From Roseibium algicola (GTDB lineage: Bacteria > Pseudomonadota > Alphaproteobacteria > Rhizobiales > Stappiaceae): 64,000 bases of DNA. Positions 9,488 to 18,978 of this stretch are shown in pieces. The DNA lies in the NCBI RefSeq assembly GCF_001999245.1, contig NZ_CP019630.1, forward strand, positions 1,302,001 to 1,366,000. Reading direction: 5' to 3'. Positions within the stretch are counted from its first letter, which is position 1. Each line of letters opens with the position of its first letter. The translations under genes and the position numbers were made by a program. The notes under the pieces are model-generated. The model saw only the letters and a program-made list of their open reading frames with translations, was not told the DNA's origin and did not search any database.

Positions 9488-10048
9488 TCAGTTCATCGCC
9501 GACTTGAGCGCCTTGGTCAGGTCGGTCTTGGTCGGAGCTTTGCCCATCAGCTGCTCAACGAGCGCTGAAGCGGTTTCTCCGGCAATATCCCCGATCTGAG
9601 AAAGGGCATCGGTCTTGGTTGCAGCGATCTGTGCTTCAGCCGCTTTCAGCTTCCCGTTCAGCTCGGCTTCCGCCTTTTCGCGGCGAGCTTCGTGATCTGC
9701 CTTGAGCTTGGTCCGCGTCTCGTGGGCAATGCCATGAGCCTTGTTGCGGGCCTCGGCCAGCGCCTGCTCGTAAGCTGCGATCGCAGCGTCGGTTTCTTCC
9801 TGCAGCCGGTTGGCTTCGGAAATGTCACCGGCGATACGGTCCCTGCGGTCTTCCAGAATGCCTGCGATCCGCGGAACGGCCACATTCTTCATGATCCAGT
9901 AGAACACGCCGAACGTGATCGCGAGCCACAAGAGCTGGGAGGCGAATGTGGTGCTGTCAAAAGGCGGGAAACCCGCGCCATGCTCTGCGGCCGGCACTTC
10001 TATGGCTTCGTGCATGCCTTCTGTGGTCGAGTGAGTTTGGCCTGCCAT
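9488..10048 (-). CDS. atpX: F0F1 ATP synthase subunit b' (second b subunit)
   Basis: 186 residues, longer than b because of a roughly 30-residue polar leader before the single membrane helix (about residues 33-52, FASQLLWLAITFGVFYWIM). The rest is a charged coiled coil. It pairs with subunit b as a heterodimeric stator stalk. It sits between atpE and atpF in the usual order. The naming of b' genes varies (atpX, atpG, atpF2). Confidence 0.94.
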   Translation of the reverse strand: MAGQTHSTTEGMHEAIEVPAAEHGAGFPPFDSTTFASQLLWLAITFGVFYWIMKNVAVPRIAGILEDRRDRIAGDISEANRLQEETDAAIAAYEQALAEARNKAHGIAHETRTKLKADHEARREKAEAELNGKLKAAEAQIAATKTDALSQIGDIAGETASALVEQLMGKAPTKTDLTKALKSAMN

Positions 10049-10129
10049 TTCCAGTCTCCTAAATCCGGCTGGGCGGCGCTAGAGAGCGCCGCCACCGGAG
10101 TCGCATCGATAGTCGCTAAGGTTTAGCGA

Positions 10130-10354
10130 TTAAGCGAACAGGAGGATCAGAGCCACCAGCAGGGAGAAGATGCCCAGAGCTTCCGTCACGGCGAAGCCGA
10201 AGATCAGACGGCCGAACTGGCCATCAGCAGCGGACGGGTTGCGCAGAGCGCCTGCGAGGTAGTTACCGAAAATGTTGCCAAGGCCGATGCCTGCGCCGCC
10301 CATGCCCAGGCATGCGATACCGGCACCGATGTATTTTGCTGCTTCTGCTTCCAT
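10130..10354 (-). CDS. atpE: F0F1 ATP synthase subunit c
   Basis: 74 residues forming a helical hairpin: a glycine-rich first helix ([17 protein letters not shown]), the polar RNPSA loop near 38-42, and a second helix with the ion-binding carboxylate at E58 (FAVTEALG). It makes the rotating proton-driven ring. Glutamate in the second helix and no sodium-type ligand set suggest proton coupling (inference). Confidence 0.96.
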   Translation of the reverse strand: MEAEAAKYIGAGIACLGMGGAGIGLGNIFGNYLAGALRNPSAADGQFGRLIFGFAVTEALGIFSLLVALILLFA

Positions 10355-10424
10355 GACACGTGCTCCTAAATGGTGTTTGCAGATTGCTCACTCGCGGCGC
10401 AATGGCCGTGTGATTGGGTTACCC

Positions 10425-11174
10425 TCAGTGTGAAGGATGAATGGCGTCGTTCAGGTACATGCAGGTCAGAACGGTGAAGACGTATGCCTGCAGGAACGCG
10501 ACCAGGAATTCCAGAGCCGTCAGGGCAACCGTCATTCCGAGAGGGAGAATGGATCCGAAGATACCGACCGCACCCATCGCGCTAAGGCTGACGATGAATC
10601 CGGAGAACACTTTCAGCGTGATGTGACCGGCGAGCATGTTCGCGAAAAGACGAACGGACAGGCTGATCGGGCGCGAAAGGAACGAGATCACCTCGATCAG
10701 CGTCACGAGCGGGATCAGTGCACCGGGCACGCCGCTGGGGACGAAGAGCTTGAGGAACTTCATGCCGTTTTTCATGAAGCCGTAAATGATCACGGTAAGG
10801 ATCACCAGCATCGCCAGGGCGAAGGTCACGATGATGTGGCTGGTGATGGTAAAGAAGTACGGGAACATCCCGAACAGATTGGCAACCAGAACGAACATGA
10901 AGAGCGAGAACACGAGAGGGAAGAAGCGCATCCCTTCCGTTCCTGCTGAACTTCGCAATGTTCCGGCAACAAACTCATACGCCATTTCCGAAATCGACTG
11001 CAGGCGGGTCGGAACGAGTCCGCGGCCACTGGTCGAGAAAATCAGGAATGCAGACGTCGCCGCCACGGTCAAAACCATGAACAACGAAGAGTTGGTAAAA
11101 GAGAAATCCATGCCCCCGACTTCAATCGGGAATAGCGTCTGGATATGGAACTGATGGATCGGATCGTTCGCCAC
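10425..11174 (-). CDS. atpB: F0F1 ATP synthase subunit a
   Basis: 249 residues, polytopic membrane protein forming the proton half-channels beside the c-ring. The essential arginine is in [13 protein letters not shown], and the last helix carries the [18 protein letters not shown] signature. The N-terminus ([18 protein letters not shown]) is the usual alphaproteobacterial form. It lies between atpI and atpE on the minus strand. Confidence 0.96.
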   Translation of the reverse strand: MANDPIHQFHIQTLFPIEVGGMDFSFTNSSLFMVLTVAATSAFLIFSTSGRGLVPTRLQSISEMAYEFVAGTLRSSAGTEGMRFFPLVFSLFMFVLVANLFGMFPYFFTITSHIIVTFALAMLVILTVIIYGFMKNGMKFLKLFVPSGVPGALIPLVTLIEVISFLSRPISLSVRLFANMLAGHITLKVFSGFIVSLSAMGAVGIFGSILPLGMTVALTALEFLVAFLQAYVFTVLTCMYLNDAIHPSH

Positions 11175-11227
11175 CGGCCAGCCTTCTTCGTTCGTTCATA
11201 TCAATGCGCCAGAAGGCGCGACAAATT

Positions 11228-11614
11228 CTATTTCGATCTGTCGTTCTGAACGTCTTTTTCGCGCTGGACCTTGGCATCCGGCTGCTCGACTACACCGGCC
11301 GCGCGCAGAACGTTCAAGACCCCGGCTACGAAACCCAGCAACAGAAAGACAATCAGCCCGAAAGGCGACGTCCCAAGCCACTGGTCGGCAACCCAACCAA
11401 TCCCGGCCCCCACCAGCACGCCGGCGATAAACTCCGAAGAGAGTTTCATTGCCTGCGCGTATCCGGATGAGCTGCTTTGCGACTTCCGAGCGGTCTTTTC
11501 TTCAACCACCCTTATGTCATCAAGCTTCCGGTTCAATTGAGCCCGCCGTTCCGACAGACCTGCTTCCGGGGAACCAACCGCCCGATCCTTGTTATCGCCG
11601 TTTTGCGAAGACAT
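11228..11614 (-). CDS. atpI: ATP synthase assembly protein AtpI/AtpZ-like
   Basis: 128 residues: a polar N-terminal third, then two hydrophobic helices (about 62-81 and 85-105) separated by a short loop around DQWLGTSPFG. This is the AtpI/AtpZ pattern, implicated in c-ring assembly and ion supply. It is the first gene of the F0 operon; its start lies about 70 bases below a strong promoter. The N-terminal sequence is poorly conserved in the family, so the exact start is less certain. Confidence 0.88.
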   Translation of the reverse strand: MSSQNGDNKDRAVGSPEAGLSERRAQLNRKLDDIRVVEEKTARKSQSSSSGYAQAMKLSSEFIAGVLVGAGIGWVADQWLGTSPFGLIVFLLLGFVAGVLNVLRAAGVVEQPDAKVQREKDVQNDRSK

Positions 11615-11682
11615 GTTCTTAAGTCCTCAGCTCGCGCCGACATGCTTGATCCGACAACTGGGGAGCCCCCTAAGCCGCGCGC

Positions 11683-11711
11683 ACCATAGTCGGCACCTCA
11701 TGCCGTGTCAA
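11683..11711 (-). promoter_or_regulatory. Near-consensus vegetative promoter of the atp operon
   Basis: Reading the minus strand, TTGACA (11706-11711) is followed by 17 bases and TATGGT (11683-11688). All six -35 positions and four of six -10 positions match the housekeeping consensus, with ideal spacing. Initiation would fall near 11676, about 60 bases before atpI. Confidence 0.75.
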
Positions 11712-11754
11712 GAAGCCTGCACTAAACTCTATCCACTTGAAAAATATAGATCTT

Positions 11755-11770
11755 TTCTGTTTTAACAGAA
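11755..11770. repeat. Inverted repeat between smc and the atp promoter
   Basis: TTCTGTT, two bases, AACAGAA (7-bp perfect arms). No T-run follows on the minus strand, so it is not an obvious smc terminator. It lies about 45 bp upstream of the atp -35 element and could be a regulator site. Confidence 0.4.
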
Positions 11771-11826
11771 TCAGCCAGACCTAAGTTGCATAAGGTTTTC
11801 GCGGCAGTGCCGCACCAGACGCAATC

Positions 11827-14800
11827 TTAGCCAGTTTCGCGGAATCGCTCTGCCGTCTCCAGATCGACCGAAACAAGCTGGGAAACCCCGCGCTCGGCCA
11901 TCGTCACGCCGAAGAGACGGTTCATGCGCGCCATGGTGATCGGATTGTGCGTGATCACCACAAATCTGGTTTCCGTGCTCTTGGCCATCTCGTCCAGGAG
12001 ATCGCAGTAACGCTCCACGTTCGCGTCATCCAGCGGTGCATCGACCTCGTCGAGCACGCAGATCGGCGCAGGGTTGGTCAGGAAGACCGCGAAAATCAGG
12101 GACATGGCCGTGAGTGCCTGCTCACCACCCGACAGCAGCGTCATGGTCTGTGGCTTCTTGCCGGGAGGGCGCGCAATGATTTCCAGCCCCGCATCCAGCG
12201 GATCATCGGAATCGACCAGCTGGAGTTCGGCCGTGCCCCCGCCGAAAAGATGAGTGAACAAGCGCTGGAAATGACCGTTGACGATCTCGAAGGAGGCGAG
12301 CAGACGTTCGCGCGCCTCGCGGTTGAGATTCGAAATCCCTGTTCGCAGACGGCGAATCGCCTCGATCAGGTCGTCGCGCTCCGAGGTCAGCGTGGTCTTC
12401 TGATCGTCGATTTCGCGCAGCTCCTCCTCCGCGCGCAGGTTAACGCCGCCAAGCCGTTCGCGCTCCGCCTTCAGCCGTTCCAGCTTGCGCTCCATGGAAT
12501 CGGGATCCGGCAGCGGTGCGCCTTCCTTCAGACCAGCGATTTCCGGCAATGCCGTTACCGCAACCTCCAGGTCCTCGTCGATCCGCCGTTCCAGGTTCTG
12601 CTTGCGGTCGCGGGCGGCTTCCAGCCGTTCCTCGGCGCGAATCTTCTCTTCTCGTGCGCCCGCCATCGCTTCCATCGCGGCCTTGGCTGCACGGTCGACG
12701 TCGGCAAGATCCAGTTCCGCCTGCTGAAGCTGATCGTCCCGCGCCTTCTTTTCCTCTTCTGCCTTGGCAATGGCGGAAAACACGTCGCGGCGCTTGATTT
12801 CGATGTCTTCTGGCGCCTCGATCAGCTCGGCCCGCTCTTCTTCCGCTTCTTCACGCCGTTCCTGCAAAATGGAAATCTGCTGGGCGGCATTGGCAGCACG
12901 GGTCTTCCAGCCGTCATATTCCCGGGCGATGGCTTCAAGCCGCCGGTCACGCATCTGCTGTTCGCGGGCAAGCCCCTCTGCAACGGCCCTAGCCTCGGCC
13001 AGGGCGCCGCGTGCGGCCGCGACCTGCCCCTGCAGTTCTTCAATACGATCGCGATAGCTGGTTCCGTCTGGCGCTTCTTCCAGGCGTTCTTCGGCCTCTG
13101 CCAGTTGTTCACGTGCCAGCTCGGCCTCTTCACCAAGACGCTGTGCCCGGTCCTGCGCAGCTTCCAGCTTGGCGGCGAACTGGGAAACGGCCCTTTCCGC
13201 CGCAGCCAGGGCTTCGCGCGCCGCGGCCGCCTGACGCTGGCCGTCACGAACCTTGCCCCTGGCCATCTGTTCAAGTTCGACGGCCTGCCGAACCCTCGTT
13301 GCGGCACCTTCCAGTGCCTGCTGACGATCCTCAAGCTCGCGCCGGGCCTGCTCGATTTCATCTCCGAGTTCAGCAAGGCGGTTCTTCTGCGCCAGGCGCT
13401 GTGCCGCCGGTGTCGGCGCATTGGCCGCGATTACGAATCCATCCCAGCGCCACAGGTCGCCTTCCACGGAAACCAGACATTGCCCCGGTTTCAGGGTCGT
13501 GCGCAGGCCTGGCCCGTCGGTCTGGTCGACAAGGCCGATCTGGCGCAGGCGGCGGCTCAGCTCGACAGGGGCTTCAACCACCTCGGCCAGACTGCGGGTT
13601 CCTGCCGGCAAGGCTGGATCGCCATCATGAGAGAGGACACCACCCCAGCGAACAGCAGCAGCTTCTTCAAGTGAGGCATCAAGGTCTTCACCAAGTGCCG
13701 CCCCCAGAGCCGTTTCAAAGCCCTGCTCCACCTGGATCTGCTCGACAACCGGCGTGTGATCCTGTTCGGAGTGAACATTCAGCACCTGCTCCAGCGTCCT
13801 TGCCTCTGTCTCGAGGCCCTGCAGCATCTGGCGGGCATCACCAACGGGTCCACGTGCGGACTGTTCCTGTTCGCGCGCTTCACGGGTCGCGGTTTCGGCT
13901 TCTTCCGCGGCAGCTTCCGCCTCCAGAAGAGATTCCTCGGCCATCTCCAGCGCTTCCCGGTTCTCGGAAACGCCGTCCTGTTCGGCCATGCGTTCGTTGA
14001 TTTCCTGAAGAGCCTTCTGAGCGTCCTGAGCCTGAGCTAACAACCGGTCCGAGCGCTGGCGGCTTTCCGCGACTGCCCGCTCCAACTGGCGGCGTTCGGC
14101 GGTTGCACGCGCTTCGGCCGCGGTCAGGTCGGACAACTGGTTCTCCAGCGTTCCCACGGTCTCTTCGGCCTCGGCCACCTTTTCACGAGCGCTTTCGGTG
14201 CGCTCCTGCACCATCTCGTTTTCTTCCAGTAGCTCTGCGCGTTCTTCCGACAAGCGCTCCAGAACCTCGTCGTTCTCGGACACCATGGACTGTTCGCGCC
14301 GGATATCTTCCGCCAGCTGCACCAGGCGGCGCTCCAGATCCTGAAGCTTTTCCTTTACCCGCCGTTCTTCCGCGTCCAGTTCGTTGCGGGCGATCACCAG
14401 CCGCTGCAAGGCGGCGCCCGCCCTTGCCGCATCCTCGCGCAGTTCCGGCAGCTTGTGGGCGGCGATAGCCTGGATGCGGGCGCTTTCCGCCTGCAGACCG
14501 GTGGCTTCGTTCACCTGCTTCTGGGCTTCGGCAAAATGGCTTTCGGCTGTTCCCAGCGCATCGCGCGCCTCGGTCCAGCGAATGTAAAGGATCGAGGCTT
14601 CAGCCCCGCGGATTTCAGACGACAGGTTACGATAGCGCGAAGCCTGGCGCGACTGGCGGCGCAGATTGTCGAGCTGGCTGTCGATCTGAACGAGGACATC
14701 TTCCAGTCGTTCCAGGTTCTGCTCTGCGGCGCGAAGGCGAATTTCCGCCTCATGCCGGCGCGAATGCAGACCGGAGATACCGGCGGCTTCTTCCAGGATC

Positions 14801-15285
14801 TGCCTGCGGGAGGTCGGTTTGGCGGCAATCAGCTCGCCAATCTGCCCCTGGCGCACCATGGCAGGTGACCTGGCGCCTGTGGATGCGTCGGCAAAAAGAA
14901 GCTGCACGTCACGCGCACGCACATCCTTGGCGTTGATCTTGTAGTTGGAACCCTGCTCGCGTTCGATACGGCGGCTGACTTCAAGCGCATCGGCATCATT
15001 GAAAGCGGCAGGCGCCGTACGGTCCTGGTTTTCCAGGTAGAGCGTCACTTCCGCGGTGTTGCGCGCCGGGCGGTTCAGGCTGCCGGAAAAGATGACGTCG
15101 TCCATGCCGGACGCACGCATGTTCTTGTAGGAGTTTTCGCCCATCACCCAGCGAAGGGCCTCGACAAGATTGGACTTGCCGCAGCCATTCGGCCCGACCA
15201 CACCGGTCAGGCCGTTGCCGATGATGAACTCCATCGGTTCGACGAAGGATTTGAAACCGACAATGCGGAGCTTGGAAAATTTCAT
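11827..15285 (-). CDS. smc: Chromosome segregation protein SMC
   Basis: 1152 residues. An N-terminal ATPase half has the Walker A loop GPNGCGKSN at 31-39. Two long Glu/Arg/Ala-rich coiled coils flank a hinge around residues 500-650. The C-terminal half has the signature LLSGGEQALTAMSL near 1055 and Walker B CVLDEVDAPLDDANV near 1080. It is the core of the condensin that compacts and segregates the chromosome, normally with ScpA and ScpB, which are not in this window. The length is normal for alphaproteobacteria. It is downstream of the DsbA-like gene on the same strand. Confidence 0.97.
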   Translation of the reverse strand: MKFSKLRIVGFKSFVEPMEFIIGNGLTGVVGPNGCGKSNLVEALRWVMGENSYKNMRASGMDDVIFSGSLNRPARNTAEVTLYLENQDRTAPAAFNDADALEVSRRIEREQGSNYKINAKDVRARDVQLLFADASTGARSPAMVRQGQIGELIAAKPTSRRQILEEAAGISGLHSRRHEAEIRLRAAEQNLERLEDVLVQIDSQLDNLRRQSRQASRYRNLSSEIRGAEASILYIRWTEARDALGTAESHFAEAQKQVNEATGLQAESARIQAIAAHKLPELREDAARAGAALQRLVIARNELDAEERRVKEKLQDLERRLVQLAEDIRREQSMVSENDEVLERLSEERAELLEENEMVQERTESAREKVAEAEETVGTLENQLSDLTAAEARATAERRQLERAVAESRQRSDRLLAQAQDAQKALQEINERMAEQDGVSENREALEMAEESLLEAEAAAEEAETATREAREQEQSARGPVGDARQMLQGLETEARTLEQVLNVHSEQDHTPVVEQIQVEQGFETALGAALGEDLDASLEEAAAVRWGGVLSHDGDPALPAGTRSLAEVVEAPVELSRRLRQIGLVDQTDGPGLRTTLKPGQCLVSVEGDLWRWDGFVIAANAPTPAAQRLAQKNRLAELGDEIEQARRELEDRQQALEGAATRVRQAVELEQMARGKVRDGQRQAAAAREALAAAERAVSQFAAKLEAAQDRAQRLGEEAELAREQLAEAEERLEEAPDGTSYRDRIEELQGQVAAARGALAEARAVAEGLAREQQMRDRRLEAIAREYDGWKTRAANAAQQISILQERREEAEEERAELIEAPEDIEIKRRDVFSAIAKAEEEKKARDDQLQQAELDLADVDRAAKAAMEAMAGAREEKIRAEERLEAARDRKQNLERRIDEDLEVAVTALPEIAGLKEGAPLPDPDSMERKLERLKAERERLGGVNLRAEEELREIDDQKTTLTSERDDLIEAIRRLRTGISNLNREARERLLASFEIVNGHFQRLFTHLFGGGTAELQLVDSDDPLDAGLEIIARPPGKKPQTMTLLSGGEQALTAMSLIFAVFLTNPAPICVLDEVDAPLDDANVERYCDLLDEMAKSTETRFVVITHNPITMARMNRLFGVTMAERGVSQLVSVDLETAERFRETG

Positions 15286-15372
15286 TGGCGCCCGTGCCTC
15301 CTGGACACGGACACCTGAAGATCACGAGCTTGATCGGCGCATACCGAAAAGACCGGCGGACAGACCGCCAGT

Positions 15373-16008
15373 CTAGAGGTTTGCGTCAATAAGTTTGCCC
15401 ATCTCTTCAATCGAAAGCGCCCCCGAGTGCTTTTCGCCATTGATGAAGAACGTCGGGGTGGAGTTCACGCCAAACTCGTTTGCACCGCGGTTTTTCACCG
15501 CATCGATGGCGTCGAGCAGACCCTGGTTCCCCAAGCATTCCTCAAAGGACTCTTTTGTAAAACCTATCTGCTTGGAAAAGTCGAGCATGGATTGGTACGG
15601 ATTGTCGGTAAACGCCCAGGTCCGCTGCTGTTCGAACATGATGTCCACAATCTCGAAATATTTGTCCGCAGGAGCGCAGCGGGCGAGCATGAACGCGCCG
15701 GCCGCAACCGGATCCAGCGGGAATTCGCGGAAAATGAAGCGAACCTTGCCGGTATCGATGTAGTCGGCCTTCAGGGCCGGATAGGTACGCTCATGGAAAT
15801 TGGCGCAATGTCCGCAGGTCATGGATGCGTATTCCACAATCGTGACCGGCGCGTTTTCGTCGCCAAGAATCTTGTCGCCCAGCGGGCCGGGTTTGACCAG
15901 CTCGTCCTGGTCGACGGCCTGCGCAAGAGCCAAGCTCGAACCGGCAAGGCAGAATGCGGCCGTCGCCAGGGCAGTGGTTTTGAGAAACTGTCTACGGGTC
16001 TGGGTCAC
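15373..16008 (-). CDS. DsbA-family thiol-disulfide oxidoreductase (exported)
   Basis: 211 residues with an N-terminal RRQFLK followed by a hydrophobic stretch and ALAQA, a Tat-like or Sec signal. The thioredoxin-fold active site is CGHC at C65-C68, with the cis-proline in VNSTPTFFINGE. The relatives are the Com1/ScsC-like DsbA proteins that oxidise or isomerise cysteines in the periplasm. Its place between dciA and smc is common in rhizobia. A 14-bp perfect palindrome, GCACCGGCCGGTGC, lies at 16040-16053 just upstream of the start. Confidence 0.9.
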   Translation of the reverse strand: MTQTRRQFLKTTALATAAFCLAGSSLALAQAVDQDELVKPGPLGDKILGDENAPVTIVEYASMTCGHCANFHERTYPALKADYIDTGKVRFIFREFPLDPVAAGAFMLARCAPADKYFEIVDIMFEQQRTWAFTDNPYQSMLDFSKQIGFTKESFEECLGNQGLLDAIDAVKNRGANEFGVNSTPTFFINGEKHSGALSIEEMGKLIDANL

Positions 16009-16372
16009 GAAGATCGTCCTGTCACATTAATCAAGCGCTGCACCGGCCGGTGCGTGGATCGAAGCACATCCTGTCGGATATCCTGGCCGATCGGGTTAAT
16101 TGATACCGGGCCACCCTATTTGCGTTCAGCTGAATGCAGGATGAACCAGCTTGCCGCTTTCTGTGCCCTCTCGGGCAGGCGGCGTCAACAAAGCTTATCA
16201 AATGTGGCAGGAGCGAGGACGGTCAAAGGCTATTAAATACTGGCATCCTCCCTTGACCCGCCGACACCAACACAAGGGAAATCCTGAGTTCTTCGATATC
16301 ATGCCAAAGTCGGCGGCACGTTTGCCAATGCCGGTTTCACAGAGTTGTTATTGGAAGAAGTAATGTGGACCG
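16009..16372. other. 364-bp non-coding stretch between dsbA-like gene and dciA
   Basis: No convincing ORF or RNA gene. It holds the palindrome GCACCGGCCGGTGC (16040-16053) about 30 bases above the DsbA-like start, which may act as an operator or a 5'-UTR hairpin. The rest is unremarkable. Confidence 0.4.
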
Positions 16373-16906
16373 TCAGGCCGCATCTTCTGCGCTGCGGGCG
16401 ATAACCTGGGCGCCAAGCTTCCTGAGCGCCTGCCGCAGGCGGTCGTTCTCCACCCCCTCCAGCCGCGCTTCGAGCTGCTGTTCCTCGGTTTGCGTCAAGT
16501 CGCGCAAGGGCTTCTTGCGCACGGGCTGCTTCACCAGAACCGGCTTCTGCAGGATCTTGATGCGGCCGATGGCCCGCCAGCCATAGAAAGTATTGATACG
16601 CTCGATCACCTGGGCACTGTCATGAGACAGGATCAAGGCTGTCGCCCCGTCGGTGTGCACCACCAGCGTCGCCGGTTCCGGCGGGTTTTCCGGGTCGCCG
16701 CGTTCAGGCTGCCGCGGCCAAATCAGCCTGTCCGGCTGCACGCGCGTGCCGTAACGCTCGCCGACAATATCGGCCCAGGAGGCAATGATATCGACGGACG
16801 CAAATCCACGCTTCCGGCAAACAGGCGTCATCGCCTTGCCGACAAGATCGGCCAGCGATTTCACCCCCTTCGAGGCGTGCACGGGATTTGCCTTTGTAGC
16901 GCTAAT
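16373..16906 (-). CDS. dciA: DciA-like replicative helicase loader (DUF721)
   Basis: DUF721/DciA family, which delivers the DnaB helicase during replication in bacteria lacking DnaC. Readable from GTG 16882 (169 residues, HASKGVKSLADLVG). I extend it to an ATT at 16906 (177 residues) because a perfect AGGAGG (16913-16918, minus) sits six bases before that codon, whereas the GTG is 30 bases from any such site. The core SLADLVGKAMTPVCRKRGF followed by SWADIVGERYG is the family hallmark. AUU starts are rare, so the extension is inference. It is divergent from mutY. Confidence 0.82.
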   Translation of the reverse strand: MSATKANPVHASKGVKSLADLVGKAMTPVCRKRGFASVDIIASWADIVGERYGTRVQPDRLIWPRQPERGDPENPPEPATLVVHTDGATALILSHDSAQVIERINTFYGWRAIGRIKILQKPVLVKQPVRKKPLRDLTQTEEQQLEARLEGVENDRLRQALRKLGAQVIARSAEDAA

Positions 16907-17106
16907 AGCCTACCTCCTCATCCAGATGTAAGGTGCGGCGATTTGCCGGCCATTTTCCGGATTGGGGTGTTGTGTCTCAATAGAATACGACAAAATGACG
17001 ACGAATACTTTCCCCAACCTCACCGCACTGCCTTTATCAGCCAAGTTGTCCCCAGGCTATCCAAGGCTTGCTGCTTCATATCAACACCACTTGTTCTGCT
17101 GATCTC

Positions 17107-18186
17107 ATGGCGTCTGCTTCCCCTTCCCGACTACTTCTCGACTGGTACGACCGTCATGCCCGGCGCCTGCCCTGGCGGGTTTCCCCGGAAGACCGCCTAC
17201 TGGGCGAAGTCCCCGATCCCTACCGGATCTGGCTGTCCGAAGTCATGCTTCAGCAAACGACCGTTGCCGCCGTCAAAGACTATTTCACGAAGTTTACGCG
17301 AAGCTGGCCAACCGTAACCGATCTTGCCGCCGCGGCTGAAGAAGACGTCATGAAAGCCTGGGCGGGCCTTGGCTATTACTCGCGGGCGCGCAATTTGAAA
17401 AAATGCGCAGAAACCGTTGCCCGTGATCACGACGGCCGCTTTCCGGAAGACGAAGACGCATTGCTGAAGCTGCCGGGCATCGGCCCCTATACGGCTGCCG
17501 CCATCGCAACCATCGCGTTTGACCGGCACGCGGCAGTGGTCGACGGCAACGTGGAGCGGGTGCTGACACGACTTTTCCAGATCGAAACACCGCTTCCGGA
17601 CGCCAAACCAGAAATAAAGGCCAAAATGGCTGGCCTGACACCGGACCAACGGCCCGGTGACTTCGCGCAAGCGGTGATGGACCTTGGCGCAACCATCTGT
17701 ACGCCCAGACGTCCGGCCTGCGCGCTTTGCCCGTGGCGCTCTATCTGCAAGGTGCAATCCTCAAGCCTTGCCGAAACACTGCCGCGCAAAGCACCCAAGA
17801 AGGAAAAACCCACCCGTTTTGGAGCTGCATTCGTGGCTGTCGATACGGCGACGGGGGCCGTGCTGTTGCGCCGCCGCCCACCAAGAGGCCTTCTTGGCGG
17901 GATGACCGAAGTGCCGGGGACCGAATGGGCAGAGGATTTCTCCCCAGAAGCAGCTCCAGACTTCGCACCGTTTCCAGCGGATTGGCGGCAGCGCCCAGTG
18001 GAAGTGAAACACACCTTCACCCATTTCCATTTGCGGCTCACCGTCTATCGGGCCGACCTCACGGCAGACACCACTCCACTGCTTGACGGTGGCTGGTGGT
18101 CGGCCCCGGAAGTCATTGAAACCGAAGCACTTCCCACGGTTATGAAGAAGGCTCTTGCCGCTGCGTTCGAAAGCCCCCGGAAATAG
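17107..18186 (+). CDS. mutY: A/G-specific adenine DNA glycosylase
   Basis: 359 residues from ATG 17107 (MASASPSRL); an upstream ATG at 17068 would add 13 residues. It removes adenine opposite 8-oxoguanine. Visible are SEVMLQQT with catalytic E45, the helix-hairpin-helix LPGIGPYTAAAI, VVDGNV with D146, and the [4Fe-4S] cysteines C198-x6-C205-x2-C208-x5-C214. The C-terminal third is a NUDIX-like 8-oxoG recognition domain (GAVLLRRRPPRGLLGGMTEVPG). Confidence 0.96.
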   Translation: MASASPSRLLLDWYDRHARRLPWRVSPEDRLLGEVPDPYRIWLSEVMLQQTTVAAVKDYFTKFTRSWPTVTDLAAAAEEDVMKAWAGLGYYSRARNLKKCAETVARDHDGRFPEDEDALLKLPGIGPYTAAAIATIAFDRHAAVVDGNVERVLTRLFQIETPLPDAKPEIKAKMAGLTPDQRPGDFAQAVMDLGATICTPRRPACALCPWRSICKVQSSSLAETLPRKAPKKEKPTRFGAAFVAVDTATGAVLLRRRPPRGLLGGMTEVPGTEWAEDFSPEAAPDFAPFPADWRQRPVEVKHTFTHFHLRLTVYRADLTADTTPLLDGGWWSAPEVIETEALPTVMKKALAAAFESPRK

Positions 18187-18269
18187 TTCTTTCCCGGCTC
18201 AAGAAAACAGTTGCAGTTTGTCCGGTTTGGATGTTGAACAGCGCACCCAATCCTTGGATCTGAGCCTCG

Positions 18270-18818
18270 ATGTTCACCTATTCTTATGACGCACTCTTCT
18301 CTCAAAAGGACTGCGATGAAATCATCCGCCTGAGCCGGGCCGAAGCTCAGGATACGGGCGGCCTCGTTGGTGGCAAGCAGCAGGGTGACATCCGCCGGGC
18401 CAGAATCAGCTGGCTTGATGACGAAGGCGATGCGGGATGGGTTTTGAACCGCGTTATGACAGCCGTGGCAAAGGCCAACCGCGAGGCTTTCGATTTCGAC
18501 ATCACCGAGTTTCGGGAGAAACTGCAGGTCGCCATCTACGACGAAAGTGAAGAAGGCCATTACGACTGGCATTCCGATGTCGGCGAAGGCCCGATCGCGC
18601 AGTTCCGCAAGGCAACCATCGTCACCCAGCTTTCCCCTTCACAGGACTATGAAGGTGGCGCGCTGGAAATCAGCCTTGGACACAAGGTGATGGCCGCATC
18701 GCGTGAACAGGGCTGTGCAACGCTGTTTGCCAGTTTCATGCTGCACAGGGTCGTACCCGTGACCAAGGGCACCCGCTACTCCCTGACCTGCTGGAGCCAC
18801 GGCCCCCGCTTTCGGTGA
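18270..18818 (+). CDS. 2OG-Fe(II) oxygenase (PKHD/prolyl hydroxylase-like)
   Basis: 182 residues with a jelly-roll Fe(II)/2-oxoglutarate site: H101-x-D103 in HYDWHSDVG, the distal H159 in SFMLHRVVPVTKG and the 2OG-binding R169. The substrate is unknown; bacterial members hydroxylate proteins or small metabolites. It lies downstream of mutY with an 83-base gap and before the iron-responsive bfr region. The length is that of a single-domain enzyme. No signal peptide, so cytoplasmic. Confidence 0.85.
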   Translation: MFTYSYDALFSQKDCDEIIRLSRAEAQDTGGLVGGKQQGDIRRARISWLDDEGDAGWVLNRVMTAVAKANREAFDFDITEFREKLQVAIYDESEEGHYDWHSDVGEGPIAQFRKATIVTQLSPSQDYEGGALEISLGHKVMAASREQGCATLFASFMLHRVVPVTKGTRYSLTCWSHGPRFR

Positions 18819-18917
18819 GATCTGAGCGGGGACAGGTGTCTACGGCTCCGAAGCTTGCACTTCGCACCCGGAAAAACGTCAAAGCGCACGTGATCGGTTT
18901 CAATTCGCTGTTTCGGG

Positions 18918-18939
18918 GTGTAACCAGTGGAAGTTACAC
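18918..18939. promoter_or_regulatory. Dyad GTGTAAC-N8-GTTACAC upstream of bfr
   Basis: Perfect 7-bp inverted arms with an 8-bp spacer, about 40 bp upstream of the Irr-like box and 90 bp before bfr. The cognate regulator is not identifiable. Confidence 0.4.
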
Positions 18940-18978
18940 TTCCGTGCGCAATGGACCCTTGCGCCTGCCGTGAATTAC

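Noticed and set aside
11947..13674. 575-codon plus-strand ORF
   Set aside because: Antisense to the smc coiled coil; composition is that of a shadow frame.
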